Positions 33,386 to 44,543 of a stretch of 64,000 nucleotides of DNA are shown here, one piece after another. Within the stretch, counting starts at the first letter, position 1; every line of letters begins with the position of its first letter. This stretch comes from Pegoplata infirma (Eukaryota > Arthropoda > Insecta > Diptera > Anthomyiidae): the NCBI GenBank assembly GCA_963921195.1, contig OY992536.1, positions 184,136,281 to 184,200,280 of the forward strand. The letters are read 5' to 3'. Position numbers and translations under genes: made by a program. The notes under the pieces were generated by a model, which was given only the letters and a program-made list of their open reading frames with translations, was not told the origin of the DNA and made no database searches.

Positions 33386-35005
33386 CAGTGACGAGCAAAA
33401 GTGTAACAGGGTTCACATTGCTTAGATAATCTGCTCTATATTTTAAACTACACAAGATAAAGTATTGAAGTTTTTTTGATAATTTTATTAGTTAATTGAT
33501 CAGAATTTATAAACATTATCGAAATATGCTGTAAAATTTTTTATAAAAAAAATATAGTAAAAGTTCCATAAAAAGGCAAGTGTTACATTATTGCACTCAT
33601 GATTTTTCTACATAAATCTTTAGGACAACTTTTATATTTCGCGCATATAGACCCGGATTTTGCAATTTTTTTATAGAACTTAATAAATAACATAAAAATA
33701 ATTCATTTGTTGAAAAGAAATTTTGGCTAAACATTTTTTTTAACTCAAAAGTCCGTCCTTTTAACGATTTTAGGAGAGCCACACGTATTACTCAAGCTTA
33801 GAATATACAGACATTATTTTTTTGGAATGGCGTTTATATCCGGCGATAGTAGAACCCATTTATAATCAAATTCATAAGTGGTTTGTTTATTTTGCAATTA
33901 ATACAATTTTTTTATTGGGTACTCAATTTGGGATTTTGGCGGATATTCAACATTTTTCGGATGAATACGAGCCAATTCTGGCCGATGATGTTTTTTCTAT
34001 ATTCGGTCTTAAATATATCGTCAATTAAAATCATCAGTAGATTGACAATATTGTTATAAGGAATGTAGTTATTATTAAATCCCTGTTTAAAATTATTGTT
34101 TGGGGTACCTAAATTGAATTAGTGAATTTCGTCCAATAACAAGAGCAGCAAAAGACTTTTATTTATTAAACATTATTTATTTTTGTTCTTTCTGAAAAAA
34201 TTAACTCCAAAGATTGCGTTCTGATTCGATAATTTGACACTATGGCACTACCCCGAGGATAATGTCCAAAACCACGAAATGTGATAGTGGTTTTAAATGG
34301 CATAAACCCATTCTTAACAAAATTTATGATCAACTGGTGATATAACTTGTTGATTTATTTACGGCTGAATTAAGAAAACACTTCTTGAGACAAAATTGGC
34401 CTTTATTCAGCCGAAAAATGTCGAATTTCGGCAAAAATATTTGAAATTCCTCCAGAAACCCAACCCCAGTACACAATAACTTTTTTTTTACTAATTGCAA
34501 AAGCAACAATCAATTTACGAAATTTTTTACAAATGGTCTCTATTATCGCCTGATATAAACACCATTCAAAAAAAATTATTTCTTCAAATTCTTAGCTTGA
34601 TAAATATGCGTGGTTCCCCAAAAAACGTAAAAAGGACGGACTTTTGAGTTAAAAATAATGTTTACCCAAAATTTCTTTTCAACAAATGAATTATTTTTAT
34701 TTTATTTATTAAGTTTTATAAAAAAATTGCAAAATCCGGGTCTATATGCGCGAAATATAAAAGTTGTCCTAAAGATTTATGTAAAAAAATCATGAGTGCA
34801 ATAATGTAACACTTGCCTTTTTATGGAATTTTTACTATATTTTTTTTATAAAAAATTTTACAGCATATTTCGATAATGTTTATAAATTCTGATCAATTAA
34901 CTAATAAAATTATCAAAAAACTTCAATACTTTATCTTGTGTAGTTTAAAATATAGAGCAGATTATCTAAGCAATGTGAACCCTGTTACACTTTTGCTCGT
35001 CACTG
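33386..35005 (+). mobile_element. Tc1/mariner element with about 0.4-kb terminal inverted repeats
   Basis: Starts CAGTGACGAGCAAAAGTG and ends CACTTTTGCTCGTCACTG, with TA on both sides. The inverted repeats extend about 420 bases (33386-33810 against about 34585-35005), unusually long for this superfamily. The interior has a decayed transposase. Inserted in the left arm of the Harbinger-like fold-back. Confidence 0.9.
34080..34590 (+). pseudogene. Decayed Tc1-family transposase
   Basis: Beginning at 34534 one frame reads WSLLSPDINTIQ, the Tc1 signature WxxxSPDLNPIE that leads to the last acidic residue of the DDE/DDD catalytic triad; here that residue appears to be Gln. Upstream, other frames give 'AKATINLRNFLQ' and a 'VIVV' remnant of the VMVWG motif. 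Several stops and frameshifts separate them, so no product is possible. An open frame at 33822-34028 shows no transposase motif. Confidence 0.6.
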
Positions 35006-35968
35006 TATATATGCTGATTCGAATGGCGTACTCCGTTTTTCGATGTATGGTACAGTTTTCTTGTAAAATGTCGTTAAAGATTTGCTGATTTAGAGACAGT
35101 TTTTTAACAAAAAAATTTGCAAAGTTAATCATTTATAAATTTTATGGCATGGAAAACAAAGATATGACTTGTAGCAATATTTCTTATGCAAATTTGGTTT
35201 AAAGCTTTTCATCTTAAATCATTAAATTCGCGAATTTCTTAATTTTTCTTAACCAAATTGGTCTTTGATAAAAAACTTGTTTTTAGTGAATCAAAAAGGC
35301 ATCCCTAACAATACAAATAGTGGGGAAAAAACAGCTATATTATATGGACCATCATGATGAAAATCGCGAAAAACCGTTTTTTTGTATATGGCAGCATCAC
35401 TTTACGAGATGATTTAAGGCTCCATCTTTTAGTATATAATGTGGTATCCTTAGATAACGATTTTCATCATGATGGTCCATATAACATATATGTTTTTTGT
35501 TCACTATTCGTAGTGTCATGGGTACCTTTATGATCCACAAAATGCAAGTTTTTTTATCAGAGACCAATTTAGGGGTTAATTTCGCGAAAACGTAAAAAAA
35601 TTAAGAAATCCGCGATTTTAAGGGCTTAAGATGAAAAGCTTTAAACCTAATTTACATTAGAAATATTGCTGCAAGTTATATCTTTGTTTTCCATGCCATA
35701 GCATTTAAAAATCATTAGCTTTGGAAATTTTTTTGTTAAAAAAGCAGCTGAAAATCAGCCAATCTTTAATGACATTTTGCACGAAAACTGTACCATACAT
35801 CAAAAAACGGAGTACGCCATTTGATTCAGCATGTCCGAAATATATAGAAATGATGGTCGTACCTCTTGTTTTCTAAAATAGTGGTTAGTTTTGTCACGCA
35901 GTGTAATTTCAATTTCCATTTCAAACCTAGTAGCACGTATAATACTTACTCAATCTGGAAGCCATTAA

Positions 35969-36432
35969 TAATTAATACACAGAGAAAAATAAATTTCCAA
36001 CTGAATATTTCAGTTGTATAAACTCAAAACTCGGTTGCTGCTACTAAATTTCGGTGTGGCATACCAATTTTTAAGTTGTTTCTATTAAAAGACAGTTGTA
36101 TTAACAAAATTTAGTTGTAACTACCAATATTTGGTTGTTTTAACCGTAATACAAATGCATGAACCGAATTTTTGTTGCAACAACTGAATTTCAGTTGGAA
36201 ATTGGCAAATTTGTTTTCTGTGTGTAATAATAATTTGATCCAATGATCAGTTTTTTATTTATTTTTCCAATTTAATTACAAATCATTTTTAATAATTTAA
36301 ACCTAAACGAGAACTGTAACAATGACCGTCGTCTCATTGTAGCGAAATCGACCAAGGGTTTTTGTGGGAATCGAACCCACGACCCCCTGTTTCATAGGCT
36401 AGCATGCTACCAACTAACCTACAGGGCCCCCT
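35969..36432 (-). mobile_element. tRNA-derived SINE, copy 2, interrupted in its tail
   Basis: On the minus strand the head (gtaggttagttggtagcatg) and B box GGTTCGATTCC (complement at 36367-36377) are followed by the same body as copy 1 (gagacgacggtcattgtt) and a similar A-rich tail with GATCAT. Flanks 35953-35968 and 36433-36448 are ATCTGGAAGCCATTAA and ATCTGGACGCCATTAA, a 16-bp duplication with one mismatch. A MITE lies in the tail. Older than copy 1 by the mismatch and the nested insertion. Confidence 0.75.
35977..36224. mobile_element. Small MITE with ACACAGAGAAAA ends
   Basis: Left ACACAGAGAAAAATAAATTT; right read inward CACACAGAAAACAAATTT. Likely TAAT flanks. The interior repeats 'ttcagttg' / 'caactgaa' and 'tttagttg' motifs many times, giving a self-complementary texture. 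Sits in the SINE tail. Confidence 0.65.
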
Positions 36433-36520
36433 ATCTGGACGCCATTAAGCTTAAATTAAAGCTACATACACAGCACTTTTAACAAAAATACTCGTTTAAT
36501 AATAATTAGGTGTTTTATTG

Positions 36521-37240
36521 GAAACTTTGTCTTACATGGATTGCTAAATGATATCTAACACACGAAATAAGCTGCTAGTCACCGTACTTTATGAGGTCGC
36601 AGACCGATATTTCAATGAGTTACAAATGGAATGACAAACTTATATATACCCTCTATCACTAACAAGGAAGGTCTTTTACAGGGCACCCACCGATTTTCCT
36701 GAAACTTGAATATGGGAATGAGGGTTGAAAAATATCAGTTATCAGTGTTTTTTAGCTGCCCAATCTTAAATTTGCCACCTTATAAGGTTTCATAAGGTTG
36801 CCACCTTATGAAAAAATTATTTCACAAGGTTACCACCTTATGAAAAAATTAGGGCTTTTGGGCCGCTTAATTTTGATAGAGATTATTATATATGAATTTG
36901 GAGGTCTTCATATAAACTACTACAACGATTTCCCATTTTTGACAATAATGAACTTAACGAAGCCGAATTTGGACACGACCGATACACCATTTGATAGGCC
37001 TTCAAAAAACCTTTAGACCTGTATAAAATGTTCACATAGTTTCTTTTGAAGAAATGGTAAAAATCTTCAAAAAACGAAAAAAAATCTCGTTTTCCCTCTC
37101 CCCTTTGACCCGCTAAATGTGAGCTATAAAAAAACAGGTAACTCTTATTTTGCTCCCCTCTGTCCTATATGCAAGTTTCATTACAATCGGTGGGTTCCCT
37201 GTGAAAGACCTTCCTTGTAAGTGGAGGGTATAAAAATGTT
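36521..37240 (-). mobile_element. Dispersed repeat family D, minus copy with nested fold-back
   Basis: 'gaggtcgcagaccgatattt', 'gttacaaatggaatgacaaac' and 'tatataccctc' run up to 36661, and 'gtggagggtataaaaa' follows at 37220. Between them lies the 36662-37218 insertion. Confidence 0.5.
36662..37218. mobile_element. Fold-back element with ACAAGGAAGGTC ends
   Basis: Left ACAAGGAAGGTCTTTTACAG, right CTGTGAAAGACCTTCCTTGT. The arms continue to pair ('gcacccaccgattt' / 'atcggtgggttccc'). TA lies on the left and overlaps the right end. Contains three 'ggttgccaccttatg'-like repeats at 36.77-36.85 kb. Relative of 18489-19090. Confidence 0.75.
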
Positions 37241-38198
37241 TTTGTTTTTAATTATTTATTTTTAAAAAGGTATTGTTTATAATTAATATTTTTTAATTTA
37301 TACAATAAAAAATGTTAATTGTTTTCCAAATTTTTTTAATTAAATTTTTAATTTATATTTATTTATTTTTTTTTTTAATTAAGTTTTTAATTACGTAAAT
37401 ATCCATTTATTTTTAATTAATGACACACAAATATTTTTAATTTATAGTAATTGGTCCGGATTTAATTAATTTTTTAATTATATCTACGAATTTTTTATTT
37501 AAATTTATCTTTTATTTTTTCTGTGTACTGACCCTAAATTCAACCCAAATGACCTTTTTTGTTTCCCGCGACAATAACGCTTTAATTAGCAACACCTTCT
37601 CATGTGCATGGTTAAGCCTTCAGCCAACAAAATCTGGTCACCTTAAAATTCCAGTACCTACTCATAATCTTAAGATACTTATCATGTTAGGGGTCAGTAT
37701 ACACATGAAGGGCAAACTATTTTAATTTACTAAATAAACAACAATACAATGGAATACTGAAGAAGCCCTAAATATGGATTACTCAAGTGGCGATTTAATA
37801 GGTTACCTACATACAATACACAGTAGTTGTCTGGAATACATTTTGGGGATTGAATTGTTAATGCCATTGTGTTTATTATTATATTATTATTAACAACAGT
37901 TTTCATGCTTCTGTTGTTGCAAATAAACAATTTATAAACCGTTAATTAATTAATTTGTTTGTATTATAAGTGCATACATAAATGCATTCTACAACAATGG
38001 TACTTGAAAGACACACAAATATTAAATTTCAATTTATTTTGAAAACTTTATTGGTTACTAAAAGTTGGTTTGATTAAAATCAACATTTAATTTGATGGCA
38101 CTAGTATACAATGATTTTGCGACTGGAAGACAACGTGGAAGTTTTAAAGCCCAGATTCATGATAGACAAGGAGGACCTGGACCCGCCAGAGATAAATT
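37241..38198. other. Low-complexity AT block, then less repetitive sequence
   Basis: 37241-37530 is TTTAATTA-type low-complexity DNA that ends 'ttttctgtgtactgacc', probably a decayed MITE. 37535-38198 has more balanced text with no repeat partner that I noticed and no gene; it may be genuine host intronic or intergenic DNA. Confidence 0.35.
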
Positions 38199-38617
38199 GC
38201 GTTTACAGTTTTTCATTTCGTGATCCTGTTTCCTTCTAAAAGGACTTCAAAGTTTTAAAGGATACATTTTGTAAAATATTTTTGAAATATTTTTAATATT
38301 TTGAATTAATTTCTATTCATATCAGTATAAAAGGACGTGAATAAAGTCATTTGAAAACTTTATCAAAATATTTTGTTGAACATGTTGAATGATATTGAAG
38401 GACACGTTTTTGAATGGGTGTAACTTATCTCCTTTTTCCTGATATGTAAAAATAATTAAACAGAAAATTAGGGGAGATCCTCCTCTTTCATTTGCTATCA
38501 ATAGTGGCATCCTGGGGCAAGTACACATATTAAAAACACATTTTATAAAATGTAATCCTCTGAAACTTTGAAGTCCTTTTAAAAGGAAACAGGATCACTA
38601 AATGAAAAACTGTAAAT
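38199..38617. mobile_element. Small fold-back element
   Basis: Left 'ttgcgtttacagtttttcat' and 'gtgatcctgtttcc' mirror right 'ggaaacaggatcac' and 'atgaaaaactgtaaatgcag'. Further pairing covers 'aaaaggacttcaaagttt'. No clear target duplication. Confidence 0.6.
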
Positions 38618-38985
38618 GCAGTTTTACTACCTTTAGTCTCTAGTTTCAAACGTATATTATCCACTTCGTGTTCAACGACTTTTTTCATTTTTGTCGGAAG
38701 GTGTAATAAACTTGTTTTATTAAATTTCAGAAATTATCAATTGTAAAAATTTTTTCCGTACATACCTACTCCCTTTCTCCGCTCCCCAAGTGAGCCCATA
38801 CAAAAAAAAAAAATTCTTAAAAATTTGCTCCCACCGCTCTAACTATCCAGGGTTACCCCTAGACAGGCGCGGATCCAGCTCTTGGGTTTGGGGGGTGGGT
38901 AATTTTTTTTTTACTCAAAAAATTTTTTTTTGCAGGGAACCTCAGTTTTGATTTGAATCATTAGTTAAGGTTTTTAATGTTTACC
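38618..38985. other. Fragment related to the 62-64 kb palindrome family
   Basis: 38.75-38.89 kb ('cctactccctttctccgctc', 'cccatacaaaaaaaa', 'ccaccgctctaac', 'ttacccctag') parallels the arm text at 62.60-62.70 and 62.93 kb. It ends at 'caggcgcggatccagct' with a G-rich run, a terminus also hinted at 26.04 kb. Confidence 0.45.
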
Positions 38986-39599
38986 TCTTGTTTATTTTGA
39001 TTTTTCTATAGAAACATTTACAAAATTTAAAAACTAATTCCTATAGGAAAGGTTTAAAAACTTAAGAAAATTATTAAAATTTGGAAAATGTCTTCTTAAG
39101 GAATTCTCAAGTCCTTTTTTTTTGCAAAAGACTCAGATTCTAAATTATTTTTCCAATAGAAAATATGTCCGATTTCAGACATGTTTATTCAAAAAATTTT
39201 ACTGATTTTGAAATTTTTCTGAGTCATTTGCTTAAAGAGAAATTTTATGATTGTGACACATTATCCCAATAGAATTATTTTAATGTTCTGAGGCATTTTG
39301 CTACAGAAAAACTTTTAGAATTTATAAAATTCTTGTTATACACAAATTTTTAGATTCTGATACACTTTCATATAGAAAATTTACAGATACTTTTGCAATT
39401 TTCCTACCAAAAAATTTATATTTTTAGAAAAATTATTCGTATAGATTTTTTTCTGAGATTTAGTGAGTTTTTCCATATAGAAAATTGCTTAGGTTTCGAA
39501 ATTTTTTTTCTATTCTGTTTTTCTGCAGAAAAAGTCTAAGATACCAAAACGTTCTTTCTACACCAAAATTTTCAGGTTTTGAAACACTATTCTTTAGAA

Positions 39600-40191
39600 C
39601 AGAGCTTCTCACTAACTTTTACATTGCGACCCCTTTTCAATATTTAAAATTTTTCGCGACCCCCAACATAAAAAAAAATATATTAACGAGAACTTTGCCC
39701 TCAGTTAAAAAAAAAACTGAAGTAATGGAAAAATTTGCAAACCAAATTCTGAAGCAGCATTGAGAGATTAATCGAAAAAAGTGGTAAGATACCAGATGCA
39801 TCCAAAAATTTCACAAAAAAAAAATTTTAGCTTTTAGTTTTCTCAAATTTGGCCTTTAGTTTTCTCAAATTTGGAACCCAGATTCAGAATCAACATCGAA
39901 AAGCTAATAAAAAACGAACTGTCAGATCACAGACTCAGCCAAAAAACGTTACAAATCAGTGCTGGGCATCCCGGGAAATTAACAACTGCAAAATGATTAC
40001 GGAAGGACCTTAAGTGATGAAAAAAATACAGTTCTTTAATAAAAGTATTTGTATATTTTTATTACACAGCAATAAAAAATGTGTTTTAAATTTACCAAAA
40101 TTTAGGGTTTTAAAAAAAAATTTTTCGCGACCCCCCTGAAACTCTTCCGTGACCCCCTCAGGGGTCGCGACCCACCGTTTGAAAAGCATTG
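39600..40191. mobile_element. hAT-like MITE with perfect 8-bp target duplication
   Basis: Left CAGAGCTTCTCACTAAC, right read inward CAATGCTTTTCAAACGG. Flanks 39592-39599 and 40192-40199 are both CTTTAGAA. 'ttcgcgacccc' and 'ggggtcgcgaccc' form subterminal inverted repeats. Sits in the minisatellite. Confidence 0.85.
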
Positions 40192-40754
40192 CTTTAGAAA
40201 GTGCCTGAGATTAGATAAATTGAAGACTTAAAATCCTTTTAAAATTTTTCGCGACAATTTCCTAGATTCTGAGACATTTTTCTATAGAAAAAGTATTGTT
40301 TCTGAGACACTTTTCCTTAGAAAATGTCTAAGATTCTCAAACATTTTCTAAGACATATTTCCAATCGAATATTCTGAGAAGCTAAACAATGTTTTCTACA
40401 AAAAAAGTCTAAGATTCTGATTGTGAGACATTTTTCCTATAGAAAAAGTGTCAGATTCTGAGTCTCAAACATTTTCCTACAGAAAAAGTCTTAGATTCTG
40501 AAACATTTTTTAAATAGAAAAAATTTTACAATCTAAGAAAATTTCTCCCTAAAGTCTTAGTATTCTAAAGCATTTTTTCTATAAAAAAAAAAGTCTCAGA
40601 CTGTAAAACATTTTTTCTAAATAAAAACTGAGAAATTCTAAGATATTTATCTTGAACATTTTTTTCTAGGATTCTAAGAATTTTTTCCTACAGGAAATGT
40701 CCATTTTTTGCTATTAAAAAGTCTTATAAACAGAAATAATCACAGATTCTGAGA

Positions 40755-41177
40755 CTTTTGCTGTGTTTTTCAATAAGTGGATTTATTTTCGGATTAATCT
40801 TATTTAGTTTAAAATAAATATTTTAACATGCCAAAACAAATTTCAAATATTTTTTTCCGTAATCTACGTTAAATTAGCAATTATAATCCGAAAAATTTAT
40901 AAAAAAATTTGGAAAATGAAAAAAGTTATAAATAAATCAAAATTAATCCAAAGTGGACTTATTAAATCCTAAAATTTAATTGGATTAATTTTGATTTATG
41001 TATAACTTTTTTAATTTTCCAAATTTTTTTATCATGTTTTCGGATTTTAATTGCTAATTTATCGTAGATTACGGAAAAAAATATTTGAAATTTGTTTTGG
41101 CATGTTAAAATTTTTATTTTAAACTAAATAAGATTAATCCGAAAATAAATCCACTTATTGAAAAACACAGCAAAAGT
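40755..41177. mobile_element. Near-perfect 420-bp fold-back
   Basis: The arms pair almost base for base: CTTTTGCTGTGTTTTTCAAT, 'aagtggatttattttcggat', 'catgccaaaacaaatttc', 'ttccgtaatctacg' against their reverse on the right side, meeting near 40.97 kb. High arm identity suggests recent mobility or ongoing arm homogenisation. No clear duplication. Confidence 0.8.
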
Positions 41178-41308
41178 TTTAGAACCTGTGACGTTTTTCT
41201 TAAAAAAAAAATTCTTGCATTCTGAGAAATTTTTTAAATAGAAAAAATCAGAGATTCCAAAATACTTTTATTTATAAAATATTTTTATATGTAAAAGAAT
41301 TCGCATAT

Positions 41309-42392
41309 GAGGCATTCCACACCAAATGTCCAGCGAAAAAAAACACGTGTGCCTTAAACTTCTGAATAGCTTGTATGGATAGCCCTATATGGAACTTAGA
41401 AAATTGCGTTTTCGGTTTTTCAATTTTTCAAAAACTGGGCTTAGGAGGCGTGGTCAAATATTGGAAAAATGGTCAAATTCGTGGCAAGTTGCCTTGATTA
41501 AATATTTATCACATTGAAACGAAATGCACCACAATCTTAAAAATTTACATTCTTATATAGTTTCGTATGGGCTATCGAATAAAATTTTTTTCCAAGAAAA
41601 ATTTTCAGAACCCGTTCTGAAATTTTCCATTTTTTAAAAAAGTCAATTTATCAAAAATCCGGCCACTTTTTTTTCTGTTTTTTTAATTTTTTTTTTAAAG
41701 TTTAGATGTTTGTCCATTTACACAAAAAAAATCAGAAATGTATTTTTTGTTTTTTTTCGAGAAAATCGCATTTAAATTTTAAATTTCATAACAATTTTGT
41801 AATTTGCTTGTATTTTCTTGTGTCAACAGAGCGTATGACGAATATTTATGCAATTAATATTACTCATTCGCAACTTTAAAACAAAGAAATACAAGCAAAT
41901 AAAAAAATTGTTATGAAATTTAAAGTTCAAATGCGATTTTCTCGAAAAAAAAGATGAACGTGTTTCTGATTTTTTTTGTGTGGATGGACAAACATCGAAA
42001 CTTTTAAAAAAATAAATAAAAAAGAAAAAAAAAGTGGCCGGATTTTTGATAAATTGACTTTTTTAAAAAATGGAAAATTTCAGAACGGGTTCTGAAAATT
42101 TTCCAAAACAAAAAATTTTAATCGATAGCCCATACAAAACTATATAAGAACGTAAATTTTTGACATTGTGGTGCATTCCGTATTAATGTGATAAATATTT
42201 AATCAAGACAACTCGCCACAAATTTTACCATTTTTCCAATATTTGACCACGCCTCCTAAGCCCAGTTTTCGAAAATTTGAAAAACCAAAAACGCAATTTT
42301 CTTAGTTACATATAGGGCTATCCAAACAACCTATTCAGAAATTTACGGGACACATGTTTTTCTGTAGCGGGACATTTGGTGTGGAATGCCTC
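41309..42392. mobile_element. 1.1-kb fold-back, family AGGCATTCCACACC, intact copy
   Basis: Ends GAGGCATTCCACACCAAATG and CATTTGGTGTGGAATGCCTC, flanked by AT on both sides. The arms of about 0.5 kb pair throughout ('gggcttaggaggcgtggtca', 'cagaacccgttctgaaattt', 'aaatccggccactttttttt'), meeting near 41.85 kb. A broken relative lies at 26277-28610 and a small one at 21168-21440. Confidence 0.85.
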
Positions 42393-42844
42393 ATATGCTG
42401 TGTATTTTTTTATGGAAAAAGTCTCAGATTCTAACATTTCTTTTTTTACAGAAAAATTCTAAAATTTTTCCTGAAGAAATTTTATTATTTTTCCTATTGA
42501 AAAATTTAATGATTCCGAGACTTGTTTCCTATTAAAAATTCAAAGATTCAAAATCATTTTTCCTATAGAAAAATTTTGAGATTCTGGGACATTTTTCATA
42601 GAGAAAAATTCTCACATAATTTCCATTTTTTCCTTTTTACCCATCTTCTTCTCAGATTGTTTCCAAAGAAGAATTACTAGATTTTTTCTAATAAAAAATT
42701 CTCAGATTTTTCCTGTAGTAAATTCTCAGATGTATCATATAGAAAAATTGTTAGATTTTTCTATTAAAATTTTTAGATTATTCCAATGGGAAAATTCTCA
42801 GATTTTTCTAAAAAATTCTAAGAAAAAAAAAAAAAAATCTTAAA

Positions 42845-43165
42845 GTTTTCGTATACAACAATTTGGTGGCCAGAGTTACAAGGTAACGGAACTGATAGTC
42901 TTTAACTTGGTAAAGTCCAGAACCAATCCTTGTTTTGTAACCAACTAAGAAGACTCACTACCTCCGACTCTCAGGGGCAGGTGGACACCGGGAAATGATT
43001 TTGTAACATCCGTTATGAAATTAGCAAATGTGAGCAATGTTTAATGTCGGACTGGAGACTAAAAGTTGGCAGCCCCAACACCAGCCTAGGATGCTGTTGG
43101 CCAATCACCTACTCATCTGAAATCCAATGATTACTGAAACCATATGGCCCTATGTTTAAACTAGG
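42845..43165. other. GC-richer insert of unknown origin
   Basis: Text such as 'caggggcaggtggacaccgg' and 'cagccccaacaccagcctag' is far more GC-rich than the surrounding array and has the look of a retroelement untranslated region. No long open frame and no terminal repeats. I could not name it. Confidence 0.35.
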
Positions 43166-43254
43166 ATTTTTAAAGGAAATTCCTAAATTTTTTGTCGAGA
43201 AAAATTCTCATACATTTTTAAAGAAAAATTTCCATATTCTGAAACTCTTTTTAT

Positions 43255-43718
43255 ATACACCTAGAAAAGTTTTACAGTAACTATTTACGGTTATTCAAAT
43301 CAGTTTTTAGGTAAAGTTGTTTTAAATGTTTTATCGTTTGTTTTTCAAAAAAACTAAATTATTGAAAGATTTATACAGTTGTTAAATCAATAAACTACAA
43401 AAATTTACGGAAAAATTTTTTATCAGTTAAATTATTCGTAACTGATTATACCGTATAATTTTACAGAAGTACTGTTTTTGTAGTTTGTTATTCAAAAAAT
43501 TTTATTTTTACTTCACAAAATAAAAAATTGTAAACAGTTAAAATAACTGAAATATCGTTTGTTTTTACGGAATGTCTAGTCATTTATTAACGTTTAAAAA
43601 TAACTGAAAATGTATGTTGTTTCAAGTGAAATATAAGTAGTCCGTTTTTTAAAAGGAAAAACGATTGTTTTAAATGTTTTTTCAGTTTAATTTACTTGCA
43701 AAATATTTTGAGTGTAGA
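43255..43718. mobile_element. MITE-like AT-rich insert in the minisatellite
   Basis: Bounded by 'acacctagaaaagttttaca' and 'attttgagtgtag'. Inside, 'tttacagtaactatttacgg' and 'gttttaaatgttttatcgtttg' motifs recur in both orientations. The ends are only weakly complementary. Confidence 0.4.
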
Positions 43719-44001
43719 AAAATTTTAATATATTTTCTTTTTTTTCTTTGAAAAATTTTAAGATTCTTAGACATTTAACAGAAGACTTTCTATAAAAAAA
43801 ATTCTCCTACAAAAAAATTTAAGAAAAGTTTGCAAATTATTCATATGGATTTTTTTAAATTTTTCCTAGAAAGAAAACATTTTTCCTTTAGAAAAATTTT
43901 AAGATTCTTAGAGGTTTTTCATAAAAAAAAAATTCTCAGATCATTTCATTTTCCTTTTCATTTTCTTTTTTCTCTAATTTCTTTTCCTTCCTTTCTTTTT
44001 C

Positions 44002-44543
44002 TTTTTATACCCTCCAACCACAGTATGGGGGTATACTCACTTTGTCATTCCGTTTGTAACGCATCGAAATATCGGTCGGGGACCCCATAAAGTTTATATA
44101 TTATTGATCCATGATTGATTCTAAGACATTCTATGAATGTCTGTCTGTCCGTCCGTCCGTCTGTCTGTAGATAACACAATGCAGTCCAAAATAAAATAGC
44201 TCGACTCCTAAAGTTTGGCAAAAATACGTCTCATGTTCATAGGCAGGTTAAGTTCGCGAATGGGCAAAATCGTCCCAGGGGGAAAAAAGTTCCCCCTTGA
44301 AGAACTGAACCAATCTCTGAAAAAACTTTTTTTACTTGTTTTTTGTATTTTTGTTAAATAAATGAAACATTTGGTATATTTATCGCGATGGGAAGGTGCT
44401 CTTAATTACCCCCACTGACACCATCACCCCCCCCCCCCCCCCCCGACCCCCAAAAACGCCCCTGACAATTTTTTTTTTTTATTTTTTATACATTTTGGAG
44501 GGTATAAAAGATTCGGCACAGCCGAATTTAACACTTTCACTTG
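44002..44543 (+). mobile_element. Dispersed repeat family D, best complete copy
   Basis: Starts TTTTTATACCCTCCAACC. Core 'aatatcggtcggggacccc', GTCC/GTCT microsatellite (44142-44166), then 'ggcaggttaagttcgcgaat', a C-run of about 18 bases near 44427-44445, and finally 'ggagggtataaaag', the perfect hairpin ATTCGGC-ACA-GCCGAAT (44511-44527) and TTTCACTTG. It is the uninterrupted reference that shows what other copies have lost or gained. Confidence 0.7.

Larger units (their letters stand above)
33319..35903. mobile_element. Harbinger-like fold-back (TAA duplication), split by a Tc1 element
   Basis: Ends CACTGCGGAACACC (left) and CACTGCGTGACAAAAC (right, read inward). Uninterrupted family A sequence shows the original site 'ctttcaataatttcaatt', so the flanks duplicate TAA. 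The arms pair ('aacaagagttacgaccatca' against 'tgatggtcgtacctcttgtt'; 'ggcgtactccg' against 'cggagtacgcc'; 'gaccatcatgatgaaaatcg' near the centre). Without the Tc1 insert it is about 965 bp. Same end family as 22684-23559. Confidence 0.75.
31066..36520. mobile_element. Repeat family A, copy 2, palindromic and multiply interrupted
   Basis: Left arm 31066-31435 and right arm pieces 33042-33318, 35904-35968 and 36433-36520 are inverted versions of one another ('acctccaattcttttgacc' against 'ggtcaaaagaattggag', 'gaaattattgaaaga' against 'ctttcaataa..tttcaattt', 'tttaattaaagcttaatgg' against 'ccattaagcttaaatta'). Three later insertions break it: a LINE, a Harbinger-like fold-back and a SINE. Confidence 0.65.
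38986..43950. repeat. Degenerate minisatellite of about 35-40-bp units, broken by insertions
   Basis: Units approximate 'ttcctatagaaaaagtctcag' plus 'attctgagacattt'. They occur in one orientation at 38.99-39.60, 40.19-40.75, 41.18-41.30, 42.40-42.84, 43.17-43.25 and 43.73-43.95 kb, between inserted elements. A cleaner, shorter array of the same unit is at 61565-61880. Non-coding; short frames in it are incidental. Confidence 0.75.

Noticed and set aside
38986..43950. CRISPR-like repeat array
   Set aside because: Units are contiguous, degenerate and without unique spacers; the sequence is eukaryotic.
44511..44543. Hairpin followed by T-run as an intrinsic transcription terminator
   Set aside because: It recurs at the end of every D repeat and is better explained as the terminal hairpin of that element in a eukaryotic genome.
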